Source: Clavaria fumosa (taxonomy: Eukaryota > Basidiomycota > Agaricomycetes > Agaricales > Clavariaceae). From it: a stretch of 64,000 bases of DNA. How positions within the stretch are numbered: position 1 is the stretch's first letter; every line of letters starts with the position of its first letter. Of this stretch, positions 53,801 through 64,000 are shown in pieces. Made by a program: the position numbers and the translations under genes. The stretch spans positions 1,674,001-1,738,000 of the forward strand of contig OX637804.1 in the NCBI GenBank assembly GCA_951802425.1, given 5' to 3'. The notes beneath the pieces were generated by a model. That model saw only the letters and a list, made by a program, of their open reading frames with translations. It was not told the DNA's origin and did no database searches.

Positions 53801-55204
53801 CCGCTGACGCCGCTGTTGGCGCCGACAAGGAGTGCGCCAATCTCGAGCGCGTAGTCGCGCAAGATGGCGTTGCATACTTGGCTGAGCGCCTCGAGGAGGA
53901 TGTACGCGCCGGGCTTGAGCGGCTGGTCGGCGGCCACGGACGCGGTGACCTGCGGGTGGCTGAACACCGCGCGGGCGAGGCGCAGCGGCTTGTCGAAGCC
54001 GACGGTGCTGACGAGGAAGGGCAGCGCTTCGACAAGTACGATGGGGTCCATTGGGATGTGCAGGTGCATCGCGACGGGGAGCGAGAGCAGCAGCGCAAGG
54101 ACCGAGTTAGACACGATCGCGATGGGGAGCCAGAAGTTGGAGCCGAGCGAACGCGAGCGGAGGAATAGACGGATGAAGGTGGCGTACATTAGCGCGTAAC
54201 CAGCGCCAATCAGCAAGATGTCCGGGGTGGGAGCTTTCTGTTAAATTGCGAAAATGACGGAGATGGTTAATTATTAGGTCACAGGATCGCCGCAAGGTGC
54301 CAAAAACTGACCTTGGCCAAGTCCCAAAAGCGCACAATCATGGCACGAGCTGCGTAGGCAACCCACATGCCGCTCTTCATCTGGCCGATGGTACGTGCTT
54401 GTCGACTTTCGAATCGAAACTTGACTCCAGAGGCATCTAGGAGTGGTTTGGCTGTGGCGACAGCAGAAACGAAGTCTTCGCGTGTCCCGGGGGTGAAAGC
54501 AAGTGACAACGTCAGAGATCGGGGAGAAGATGCGATTTTGGTAAAACAAGGGGCGTGCACATCGCTAGTGTGAAGGTGAGGGGGGGCACTGGCGGGGGTC
54601 GACGGTATAACCGATGGAGTATGTCCGACCGAGCCAGAGCGATGGTGGGCTTTTACGTTGGGACGGTAGCAGACCCAAGGGAATTTGTAGCCTGAAGTGG
54701 CGGGAAACGTGTGTGTGAGATGATCGGTAAAGTTGTGCACCGATTGCAACAGCCAGTCTGTATCAAGAGTGGCACTCTCGTGGACATCCTTTATATGCAT
54801 AAGAGAGTGCTTATTATTATTATTTTCAGCCGATGCTTATAAAAACATGCACTCACGTCTTTGGGCCTAGGAACTGAGTCGAGGGAGAACAAGAATTGTT
54901 GTAACTCGACCGAACTGGCCGGTGTGGCGGCTGCATCGTACCAGGCGCTCTCTCTAACGCCGACCCACTCACCGTCCCTGAGCAAGGCATGTGCTGGCCT
55001 GAGGGTCGATGGCACGGTGGGAGCGAAGAAAGAGGAATGCTTGATAGCGGAGAGGACATGGAAATAGGCAAGGGTACCGACGACGGAGACGAGAACGATG
55101 GTCTCGATGGGTGAATAAGCAGCGAGGGTGGCAAGTGGCCTCAATACAGCCCTGACGGGCTTGAGGAACGTGCGGGTTCGATTTGAGGCACCCGTGGAGG
55201 GCAT
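50876..55204 (-). CDS. HMG1: 3-hydroxy-3-methylglutaryl-CoA reductase
   Basis: Rate-limiting enzyme of the mevalonate pathway, in the ER membrane. ATG at 55204 starts [19 protein letters not shown], followed by the first membrane helix ([18 protein letters not shown]). A sterol-sensing-domain-like region (about 53700-54250) has [35 protein letters not shown] and [18 protein letters not shown] Ser/Pro-rich linker (about 52600-53200) follows. The catalytic domain has [20 protein letters not shown] (about 52110), [19 protein letters not shown] with the catalytic Glu, [16 protein letters not shown] with the Asp, [13 protein letters not shown], and [18 protein letters not shown]. After an intron it continues [16 protein letters not shown] and [17 protein letters not shown] with the His. 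The stop is at 50876-50878. It is intact. The C-terminal Ser-rich tail (about 60 residues) is longer than usual. Confidence 0.96.
52753..52806. repeat. 18-bp minisatellite in the HMGR linker
   Basis: Three perfect copies of an 18-bp unit (+ strand GGAGCGGTGGCGACGGTA) with degenerate flanking copies. In the protein it gives repeated APTVAT hexapeptides in the linker between membrane and catalytic domains, so copy number changes keep the frame. Confidence 0.92.
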
Positions 55205-57049
55205 AGCGTCGGGAGGGTTTGAGTTGGACCTCCAACGACTGCGGAAGGTATGTTTGCTAGTGGTCGACGTGCACCACGATGAGGAGCAAGTAACGGGATG
55301 AGCCAACGAGGAGGAGGGAGGGAGGAAGAGAGGGGGGAAGGGGAATTGGGGAATTGGGTGGGGGAATGAGATTATTTATTGAGATAATTATAATTAAATA
55401 TTGTATGAGATGGAAAAGAAGAAGAGTGGCGCGACAAGTTCAAAAAAGGAAATAAAATGGTACGATTCTTATTTGTAATTGCTTGGTTGCCATAGAAGTA
55501 TATCACGTGGTTTAAACTGGGGTTAAAACAAACAATAAAAGGAAGGCTATGGTGAATCGAGTCAGAAGGGAGGGGAAGAGGAAAGGGAAGAGAGGTGTAT
55601 CCCAATGGAATACGATATCTACCATATGGCTATGGCTATATCGGTATTCGATGGTACTCCAATTGGCCCATTAGGGGTGATAGTAACCCTTTTTATTGAT
55701 GATCTTAACCTGAACCTGATTGCCGTGATATTGATATAGTCATAGTCTAGCTCTTCAATTTATAGCATCAATGGCGGTTCTAACGGTCCCTTGACTCACG
55801 AGTACTGTACAACCGGGCGGGTCCACACAGTCCGAAGCATCTAATATTGTGATGCTACTCGTTTCTCCACACAGGAGACAAGATCTCTGATACGTGGTAC
55901 AGCCATGGTTTGTGTGCTCCCGTAGCAGGGCACCATCTGATGAGCATCTTCAACATTTTCTTCTGCGCCCAACACCAACCGATCAGCCCGTGCAGAAGAA
56001 AAAAAGCTCGGCGCTGATGCCCATATGCACCTTCGGAAGAACTATTCGTCAAGTTTACATTCAATCAAAAAGGTCCCATCTAACGCTCACCATAAAAAAC
56101 AACGTGTGTCGTTACACCATACGCGTGTCATCCCTGTCGCGACCTTTGCCGACGGGCCCACTGGGCACGAGCGGCTCGCAACGCATCAAACTATTCATGA
56201 TGAAGGCAGATGGGTGACGTTGACACACTCTCGCGAAACCTCGAGTGGCCGTATATCCACATGATCAGTCGCAGTCGCGGGCCTAGTGTATTGGTGAATG
56301 GATCTTGGGTCCGGCTAGCGGATCAGGCGGACTGGGGATCGTCTTAGACGCTATGTTGTCTAAGTTGGCCCATGATCTATATGACTAGGCCCGAACAGGG
56401 AGGGACATAGACGTCATCATTTCTTCGCGTGTGCGCTTATAAGAAGCCTCGCTAGAATGATAGTCCCTAGCACACCACCGTGTTGTCAGAACGTACCCCA
56501 TGCGCATAGCAAGGCCAGAGATAGAAGCGCCAAGGAGCTCGACCGATTGGGGGTACATGGCCAGCCATATCGTCGACAGAGCAAATGGAAAGTTCCCCAT
56601 AGACTAGTCCAGTCGTCCAATGCGAACCGCCGCCTGAACCGGAGGCCAAGGCTAGGTCCCCAAAGAAGGAAAAGAAAACAAAGTCGTTTAGATGCGCGGA
56701 GAGAGAAAAGCAACAGTCTAGCGGCCCCCGGACTCTTAGACACATGACACGCTCTTATTAGAGTCTTGATAATCGCTCGCACGTCCGTAGGCGCAACGCC
56801 ACAGCAATGTAGCACGCGGAGAAAACAGCGGAGAATCGTCGCTACCGGTTGTCGTTAGCAGTGTTCAGCGAAAAGCTCCATATACTCCAAAGCTCCAAAT
56901 CCAAACGCAAGCGGGCATGCGGCGGCGTCAATTCCCGAGTCGTCGTGTGAAATAAATTTGTCAGCAACTGTACAGCTGACTCACGCCACGGCTTTGTTGT
57001 GATCGAAATATAGCCCGTGCTGGACGCTAGCTAGGACGACGACGCCGCC
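55205..57049. other. Intergenic, 1.8 kb
   Basis: Divergent interval between HMG-CoA reductase and eL42. The first ~300 bp should hold the HMGR promoter. The stretch 55370-55760 is AT-rich, and the part adjoining 57050 holds the eL42 promoter. No coding region could be supported. Confidence 0.45.
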
Positions 57050-57795
<746 letters not shown>

Positions 57796-58035
57796 ACGGA
57801 TTCACAGAACGCATGTTGTCATTCCTGCACGGCCATCATTACTGCTCTCCTTTTACGTCTACTTAGTTCCCCCCATATGGGTTTTGTGCCATCGCTAGCA
57901 ACGCAACTTTTGGTACTATATGCCTTTGGAATGTGTCCCTGTATCAGGAGAAGGAAACCACTGCCAAATCTCGATCCGAAGCCTGGCCCCACAAGCATCT
58001 CATAAATCCGAGAGGGTAAAGAGGAGGGCGAACGG

Positions 58036-61000
58036 TCAAAAGGCCCCCAATCCTACTTCATCAACCTCACCTTCAATCTCCGGCGAGATGGTGTTGTGGT
58101 GGACGGCAAGCTGCGTAGGTAACTTGAAGACAGTGGACAGCGGGAATCTTGCATTAAGCCCGGCGCGCAGCTCGTCTACCCGGGACGACTCTATCTCTTT
58201 CAGGGTCGCAACAGCTGTTCCGGCCGTCTTTTGAAACCATAAAAAAAAGCGTTAAACTAACTGAGAGAGAGATTGGCTGGGGATCTCCCTTACGTGAAGA
58301 GTGAGCTGGACGTCTGGATTGAGGATGCCAAACAGGGTTGCCTCGATCTGTTCTACGGAATCATCGAGGAAGAACGAGGCTTGGGCAGCACCCAAAATCG
58401 CAGCCCCACAGGTCGAATGTGCTTGGAGAAATTGATTATTGTATGTGTCGAGTGACACCCCGGCGGGAAATACGGCAGAAAACCAGTCGGTCAGGATGGG
58501 CCCGACTGGGCTCGGCGGGGTTTCCGGAAGCGAAGAAACTAATGAAAAATAATAATAAATTAAATAACAATGGACGTGAATGAGCATAGAAGTAATGACT
58601 TGCCAACTGTATGGAAATGAATAGCCCTGACATGCAGAGCAGGGTGATCGGGTTTCAATGAACGAATGTGGTTGAGGGCCTTGATAGCCTGGAGAAATTT
58701 TTCTGAAAATGCGTGAGGGGTGAGATCTCTGCACACATGCAAACAGATTATTAAAGAAGTAAGGTGAATCACTTCTTCGTACAGCCACGTCATACATCAT
58801 AAGCCAGACATCCATACCGTCCTTGATCTGGAGCGTGTTGAAAGGGCGGAGGAGCTTGGCGGCTTGTTCCAGCGGATCGGAAACAGAGAGCAGCTTCGAG
58901 CCGTCGGGATCGTCGTCCTTCGCCGGGGCTGGTTCGAGGCCCTTGTCCTCAGACGCGTTGGGAGCAGCTTCGATAAACGTCGGTAAGAACGGTAAAAAAG
59001 CCGATATGGAACGAAGCAAAGGAAACGTTACGTTTTCGGTCATCTTGACCTTGGCCTTTCGCGGCAGCCTTTTTCGCCTTCTTTCTCGCTTTTTTCGCAG
59101 CATCGCCGACTGCGCCTGCAACATACGACAATTCAGAACAAGCTGGTGACCCCAAGCGGAAAGAGGCTGGGGTTGTTACTTGGGGATGACGGTGCCGACG
59201 CCAGAACAGGCTGGTAACCAAGCAGGGAGGCTGGTGTTATACTTGAGGATGACGTTGCCGACGCGTGTGGGTCGTCGTCGTCCCCTCCACGTAATTGGAA
59301 CAGCGCTACGTAGATCTGTGTCGTGTGAACAGTGGGCTTATGCAACTCGGGCCTACGTGCAGATTAATGAACAGACCTTCGCCGCGCCTACCGCTGCGGC
59401 TACGTAGTCACGATGGTTGCGCAGTTGGTCTTCCCAAGACAGGAGGCTGCAAACGAAACAGGTGTCAAATTCGGCCGTGGCCCTGGAAATGACGAAGGCG
59501 TACTTGAGGTACGGGTTGATGTTGAAAGTGCGTATAGAATAGCTGTGGAAGTCGAATTGATCGTCCTCGATCTCGTCAAAGATCTCAACCGCACGTCAGA
59601 TCGTATGGCTCAGAAAATGGTGCATTCGATCCCTCACATACCTTTTGAACCGCGTGGTATCGCTTCAGCGCTAAGCCAAGCCTGCGCGCTCGAAAATGGG
59701 CATCCCCTTCTTCCCTAAAATAAAGTAGGCATTGCATTGTCTCAAGATCAGCACCTGGACTTATTCCCGCCTTCACGTTAAATTAACAAAGACGATCTAT
59801 TGTGAAGCAAAATAGAACGTGCCCTAGTAAATAGCCCGAGCACTTGATTCGCCTCTTCTACGAGTCCCGCTCTAAAGCGATACTTCGCACACTTGGTGTT
59901 GAGATACCGATCTTGGCCATCTAGCAACCTGGCTTCCTCCAGACATTTCGCGGCGCCTAAGGGATCACCGGCTCGCTTGAGAATGCGGGCCCCGCAGGTA
60001 TAGAGTTCCGGAAGCGTGGGTGTATGTTTCAACGCGACAGATAGGATGGACAGCGCATGTGTCAGTTTATTGAGGAAAGTATAGTGCTGAGCCAGGAAGT
60101 ACAACGCCCAAAGGTATGTCGTCGGATCCTCGGTTGGTTCGTTCAACACCGCCGACGCTGCTGGATCGATAATATCCGGATTTGGCGATATTCTGAGAGG
60201 GGCGCCTGAGACAAGTGTATCCCTGATTCGCTCCATAATGGTTTCTATGCTTTCCTGTTTATGCGGATCCGCGTATAGGCTCTTGACATCGGAGAATAGT
60301 GACGAAATGCCCTTTCGGAGGCCTAAGATCAAATACTCTTCCGCTAACCGTGTGAACTGGTCACCTAAAAACAAAGGTCTACGAGCTGGTGGAAGAAGAG
60401 AATACAACCCCCACCAATGGCAAGGTCGAGGGCTAATCGAAGTGGCGTGCTACTCCGCGGTATTTCAACGCGAAGTCGTTCGAGGATCTTGAGAGCTTGT
60501 GGTCGAGTTTCGTCGGTGATGATATCTGTGACCAGCCTGAAAGTCAGATGCTGCCACTGTGTCGATTTCGGCCTTCCCACCGAAGTCGAAACCTTGAGCG
60601 GCTAGATAACCGCGGTAATACTCAAGACAGTCTGGATTTCGCTCAATCAATACCCGCCAAGCGTCCTCGGCTTCTTTTGATTCCATCTTTGATAGGATCC
60701 GTGCTAAATAGATTGGTGAGGACTTGCTTTATAGTAAGAAATAATAAAGTTCATGCCTCGGGCTTCAAGAGTAACTGTACGATCCATGATGACTCCATTT
60801 TTGGAGTTTGAGTCCAATAAATTGAGCGCTTCAGATAGTTCACCCAGCTCTTCCAGTATATGGACATGATACAGAATTGTTTGCGCATGCTCGACATCGT
60901 AACCTTTCACTCCCTAATGCATGTCTGCAGAATTAGATGTGAGACAAAAAGGAGGAGAAATAATACCTTCAAGATGTCTCTATAATGATTCATGATTTGG

Positions 61001-61621
61001 TTCGCGTCGGACAGATTTCCGGACAGGTGATATGCAACGGCCAGCGCGAGCCAGTGTTGTCGAATATTTGGGCGAGTCCTTAGCAGCGTAAGGCGCGTTT
61101 CTACGAGACCGTCAAAGGCGCGCAGTTGCGTCTGCAAATGCGCCGTGTCGCGGAGAATATTGATGTTTTCCTTGAGGCGAGTTACTACTGAAGGTTGCGC
61201 AAAGATGAAATGGGACATGCCTTGTCAAATTTCAGCGCTTGCGTGTAGGACTTCAGGGCCTCCTCATACTTCTTCTCACCCTTCTGGATGAGGCCGAAAA
61301 CATGCCAACAAATGTGGGATGTGAGGTCAAGGCGAATTCCTTTCTTGACGAGTTCCATGCCTTCCTCACGTTTTCCCATGTGCGTTAGGAGGAGGCCCTT
61401 CATGCATAGAGTTTCTAGGAGCCATATATGATGTTTCGATGACACAAGAACGTAGACTGCGTCGTACCGCCATGCTCTGGAACTTTTTTGAGGATCTGAT
61501 CAGCCGTTTTAAGGGCTTTTTTGAGCTGCTTCGTCTCGTATAGCGTAAGGAGTTCTCTGAAGAGAGTGGCCTCCTTTGATGCAAGCACTCTTTTAGCAGG
61601 AATACTGCTTGGGGGCGACAT
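58036..61621 (-). CDS. NAT1: NatA N-terminal acetyltransferase auxiliary subunit NAA15
   Basis: TPR scaffold that anchors the NatA catalytic subunit to ribosomes for co-translational N-terminal acetylation. ATG at 61621 starts [20 protein letters not shown], then [20 protein letters not shown] and [12 protein letters not shown]. After an intron, [20 protein letters not shown] and the TPR run [20 protein letters not shown] (about 61220-61420) match the family closely. More TPR helices follow ([20 protein letters not shown] near 61030; [20 protein letters not shown] near 60860; [20 protein letters not shown] near 60340; [20 protein letters not shown] near 60080). [20 protein letters not shown] lies near 59690, and a Lys-rich segment [18 protein letters not shown] (about 59050-59100). 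The C-terminus ends [12 protein letters not shown] with stop at 58036-58038. Twelve or so introns. It shares a 136-bp promoter with PDS5. Confidence 0.92.
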
Positions 61622-61757
61622 GGAAGCAAGAGGGCGCGACGGCGGCTACGGTAAAGCAATTGCGCGTTCAAAGATTGGTGTCGCCACATCCGGCCCGCAT
61701 ACCACATTTGGCTGATCCATCCAAACAACGCGGCCTCGCGTCTGTCATCAAGCAGCC
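61622..61757. promoter_or_regulatory. Shared bidirectional promoter of NAA15 and PDS5
   Basis: The start codons at 61621 (-) and 61758 (+) are only 136 bp apart, so both genes must be driven from this short interval or from within each other's 5' ends. No TATA motif is evident. Confidence 0.55.
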
Positions 61758-64000
61758 ATGGTCGCCCAGACGCGCACCGCTGGTCACAACACCCAAAAGA
61801 AACTCAAATTCAACGAGAAACTAGTCAACAAAGGTCTCTCCACCGATGCTCTGCTCAAGAAACTCAAGGTGCTCCACACAGAGCTAGCGGAGATGGATCA
61901 AGAGCTTGTTGACGTGAATTCGCTTGGTTCTGCTCGCAAGGAACTCGTTAGCACGTCAATACTCCTTCACAAAGACAGGGGCGTCAAAGCTTTGGCCGCT
62001 TGCTGCTTGGCCGACATTCTCAGACTCTACGCACCAGATGCGCCCTACACTCAGAACGAGCTTCGCGACATCTTCTCTTTTTTCTTCCGGCAGCTTGTTG
62101 CAGGTTTCACAGGCCCGGACGCTTCTTACTATGACGAATACTTCCATTTGCTTGAATCACTGTCTACCGTTAAGAGCGTCGTCCTCGTGTGCGATCTTCC
62201 CAACGCCGATGAACTTATGGTCGGCGTCTTTCGAGATTGTTTTGCGCTCGTAAGACGGTCCCTTGCCAAGAAAGTTGAGATGTTTTTGGCAGATATCCTT
62301 GTGGCCTTGATAGACGAGTGTCAGAGCCTTCCAGGTGATGTCCTGGAGACACTGATGACACAATTCACGGACAAAAACGCAGTGCGTCTTTCGATATCCG
62401 TTCGAGGAACTCGTCGTGTCTGATACCCAGGAAGAGGATGGATCAACCATCGTTTCGATTAGCCGTGCAGGTTTGCAATGCTACTGCGGATAAACTCCAA
62501 CGTCACGTCTGCCAGTATTTCACTGATATCATCGTGTCCCATTCGGAGGAGGAATACGAGGACATTCGCACAGCACATGAACTCATCAGGCAGCTTCATC
62601 GTTTTTGTCCCGCACTCCTACACAGCGTCCTTCCGCAGCTCGAAGAAGAGCTTCGTGCGGAAGACGTCCAGCTGCGACAAATTGTCACTCAGGTCCTCGG
62701 GGAGATGCTCGCAGACAAGGGAGGAGGGGACCTTGTTAAGAAATATCCATCCACATGGAATCTATGGCTCCACAGGAAGAATGACAAATCGCCCGTCATT
62801 CGAATCAAATTTGTGGAAGCTACCAGAGGACTACTGGCGGGTCTAGTGGATCAGAGAGAACTCATCGAAGGTGCGACCCAACCGAACTACGGCTTGACAA
62901 CCTGACGATGGTTACAGATGCTCTCAGTACGAAGTTGCTTGATCCTGATGAGAAGGTCAGGGCCGCCGTGTGCAGAGTCTATTCTCAGATAGACTATGAA
63001 ACAGCCCTCCACCATGTGTCGGAAAGCCAATTACGTGCTTTAGCAGGTCGCGGCGTGGATAAAAAGGTTTTGCTGAACCACTCCACGCAGGTGGCAACAG
63101 GTGTTAATATCTCTTTTGGTAGCACCATGTGCGTGTGGAAGCGTTGAACAGTCTGGGTCATCTTTACAGCTTAGCATATCCTGAAATGCAAGTCTTTTTA
63201 TCTACATATCGCAGTCGCAACGCTAATATGACTCACAGCGAGAATAATGACGCTGCTGCCATAAAACAATTCTCATGGATACCAAGTGAGTTGCTGCACA
63301 TGGCGACTGTCGGCCTCGAAGTGAAGTGCGGCGATTGTGTACCGCATTCTCTTGCAAGATCTGACTATTTCTGTAGGCTTGAGATCGAACGAATACTTGG
63401 GGAATTTGTGTTCCCATTTCCTTCGGTTTCCACGGGCACCCCTGACGAAATAGCGTGGACGGATCGACTTCTGAACATTATGAGATATCTAGATGATGCA
63501 GCTTCAAAGTCACTTCTCAGCATGCTAGGCCTCAAAGTCACGTTAGTAGCAACCTCCTGTACTTGGCTTATCGTACTTTCATTTGTTTTTCCCTACAGTC
63601 GACCGTCAATCTACGAACATTTTATCCAATGCTGTGTCCAGAATAATGTCTGCTCAATTCCTTCCACTTTGCGAATGTATTTAATCGTAATACTATCGCA
63701 GGGTGGAATCATCGACGAGAACGAGGAAATAATCACACGCAAACTTACATCTGTAATCCAACATTTAGCAGGTACGTTTAAGATCTATGCAGCTCACGAA
63801 CGCATTTGTGAGTCGCACGTGCAGGAACGTTTCCAGATCCCCAGAAGGCCTCAGAAGATCTCCGCACATTTGCGAAACTGAACGAAGGCAGACTGTATAA
63901 GCTGGCCAAAACGTGCATGGATACGCAATCTGATCTGAAGAGCGTAGTCAAAGCCACTGTGGGTTATTCTGTCCCGTCCTGTACCCTGCCTTGCAGAATA
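61758..64000 (+). CDS. PDS5: Sister chromatid cohesion factor PDS5 (3' end outside window)
   Basis: HEAT-repeat regulator of cohesin that maintains cohesion and modulates loop size and acetylation. ATG at 61758 starts MVAQTRTAGHNTQKKLKFNE, followed by LSTDALLKKLKVLHTELAEM and VKALAACCLADILRLYAPDA and PYTQNELRDIFSFFFRQL, all close to fungal Pds5. A splice near 62377-62430 that uses a GAAG acceptor joins DKNA to RMDQPSFRLAVQVCNATADK, then LQRHVCQYFTDII, the most conserved block of the family. Further exons give KSPVIRIKFVEATRGLLAGL, DPDEKVRAAVCRVYSQIDYE and RVEALNSLGHLYSLAYPEM (to 63180). The gene continues through 63880 and past the window edge; about two thirds of a typical ~1,200-residue protein is visible. 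Confidence 0.92.

Noticed and set aside
50876..54216. Long open frames on the + strand opposite HMG-CoA reductase
   Set aside because: High third-position GC in the real gene keeps the opposite strand open; none shows a domain.
41587..55204. A secondary-metabolite cluster formed by LYS2, the dehydrogenase, GST and HMG-CoA reductase
   Set aside because: The adenylation-carrier-reductase protein is a plain LYS2 by its domains and motifs, and the other enzymes are common housekeeping types; no core synthase, regulator or transporter is nearby.

Overview
The window is nuclear DNA from a filamentous basidiomycete, most likely an agaricomycete. Genes are closely packed on both strands and interrupted by many short introns, mostly 45-70 nt with GT..AG ends and CTNAY-like branch sites. 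The gene content is fungal: LYS2-type aminoadipate reductase, a WOPR regulator, ERV29, SEC5 and HMG-CoA reductase. About twenty protein genes can be supported. Coordinates given for genes run from start codon to stop codon and include introns.

Layout. 0-5 kb: 3' part of a mitochondrial isoleucyl-tRNA synthetase (+), then a DJ-1/PfpI gene (-). 5.4-12.4 kb: two related GTPase genes in head-to-head orientation. The second contains a 2.4-kb array of tandem intron-like units. This block is bracketed by a ~358-bp duplication of the 5' part of the DJ-1 gene. 13-19.6 kb: ENP2/NOL10 (-), ERV29/SURF4 (-), MutY (+). 21.4-24.1 kb: DNAJC11-like (+). 26-28 kb: Gti1/Pac2 WOPR regulator (+). 30.2-36.2 kb: RMD1-type DUF155 protein (+) and exocyst SEC5 (-). 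36.4-39.5 kb: an esterase-like alpha/beta hydrolase (-), a non-LTR retrotransposon remnant (-) and two unknown genes (-). 40.5-48.5 kb: a small unknown protein (+), LYS2 (+), a 3-beta-HSD-like dehydrogenase (+). 49-55.2 kb: an omega-type GST (-) and HMG-CoA reductase (-). 57-64 kb: ribosomal protein eL42 (+), NAA15 (-), and the 5' part of PDS5 (+).

Most genes are housekeeping and do not form a pathway cluster. LYS2 (lysine), HMG-CoA reductase and a 3-beta-HSD-like enzyme (sterol/isoprenoid type chemistry) lie near one another, but nothing seen ties them together functionally.

The main discovery candidate is the array at 9101-11698. Each ~76-bp unit is by itself a complete intron, with a GTGAGT donor, a CTCAY branch site and a TTTCAG acceptor. 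Neighbouring units are separated by exactly three nucleotides. The splice sites are essentially invariant while the three-base spacers vary. There are 33 such triplets, so any donor-acceptor combination changes the mRNA by whole codons. This could be a decayed or expanding intron satellite removed as one block, or a run of 3-nt micro-exons that adds variable codons to a GTPase. RNA data would decide between these.
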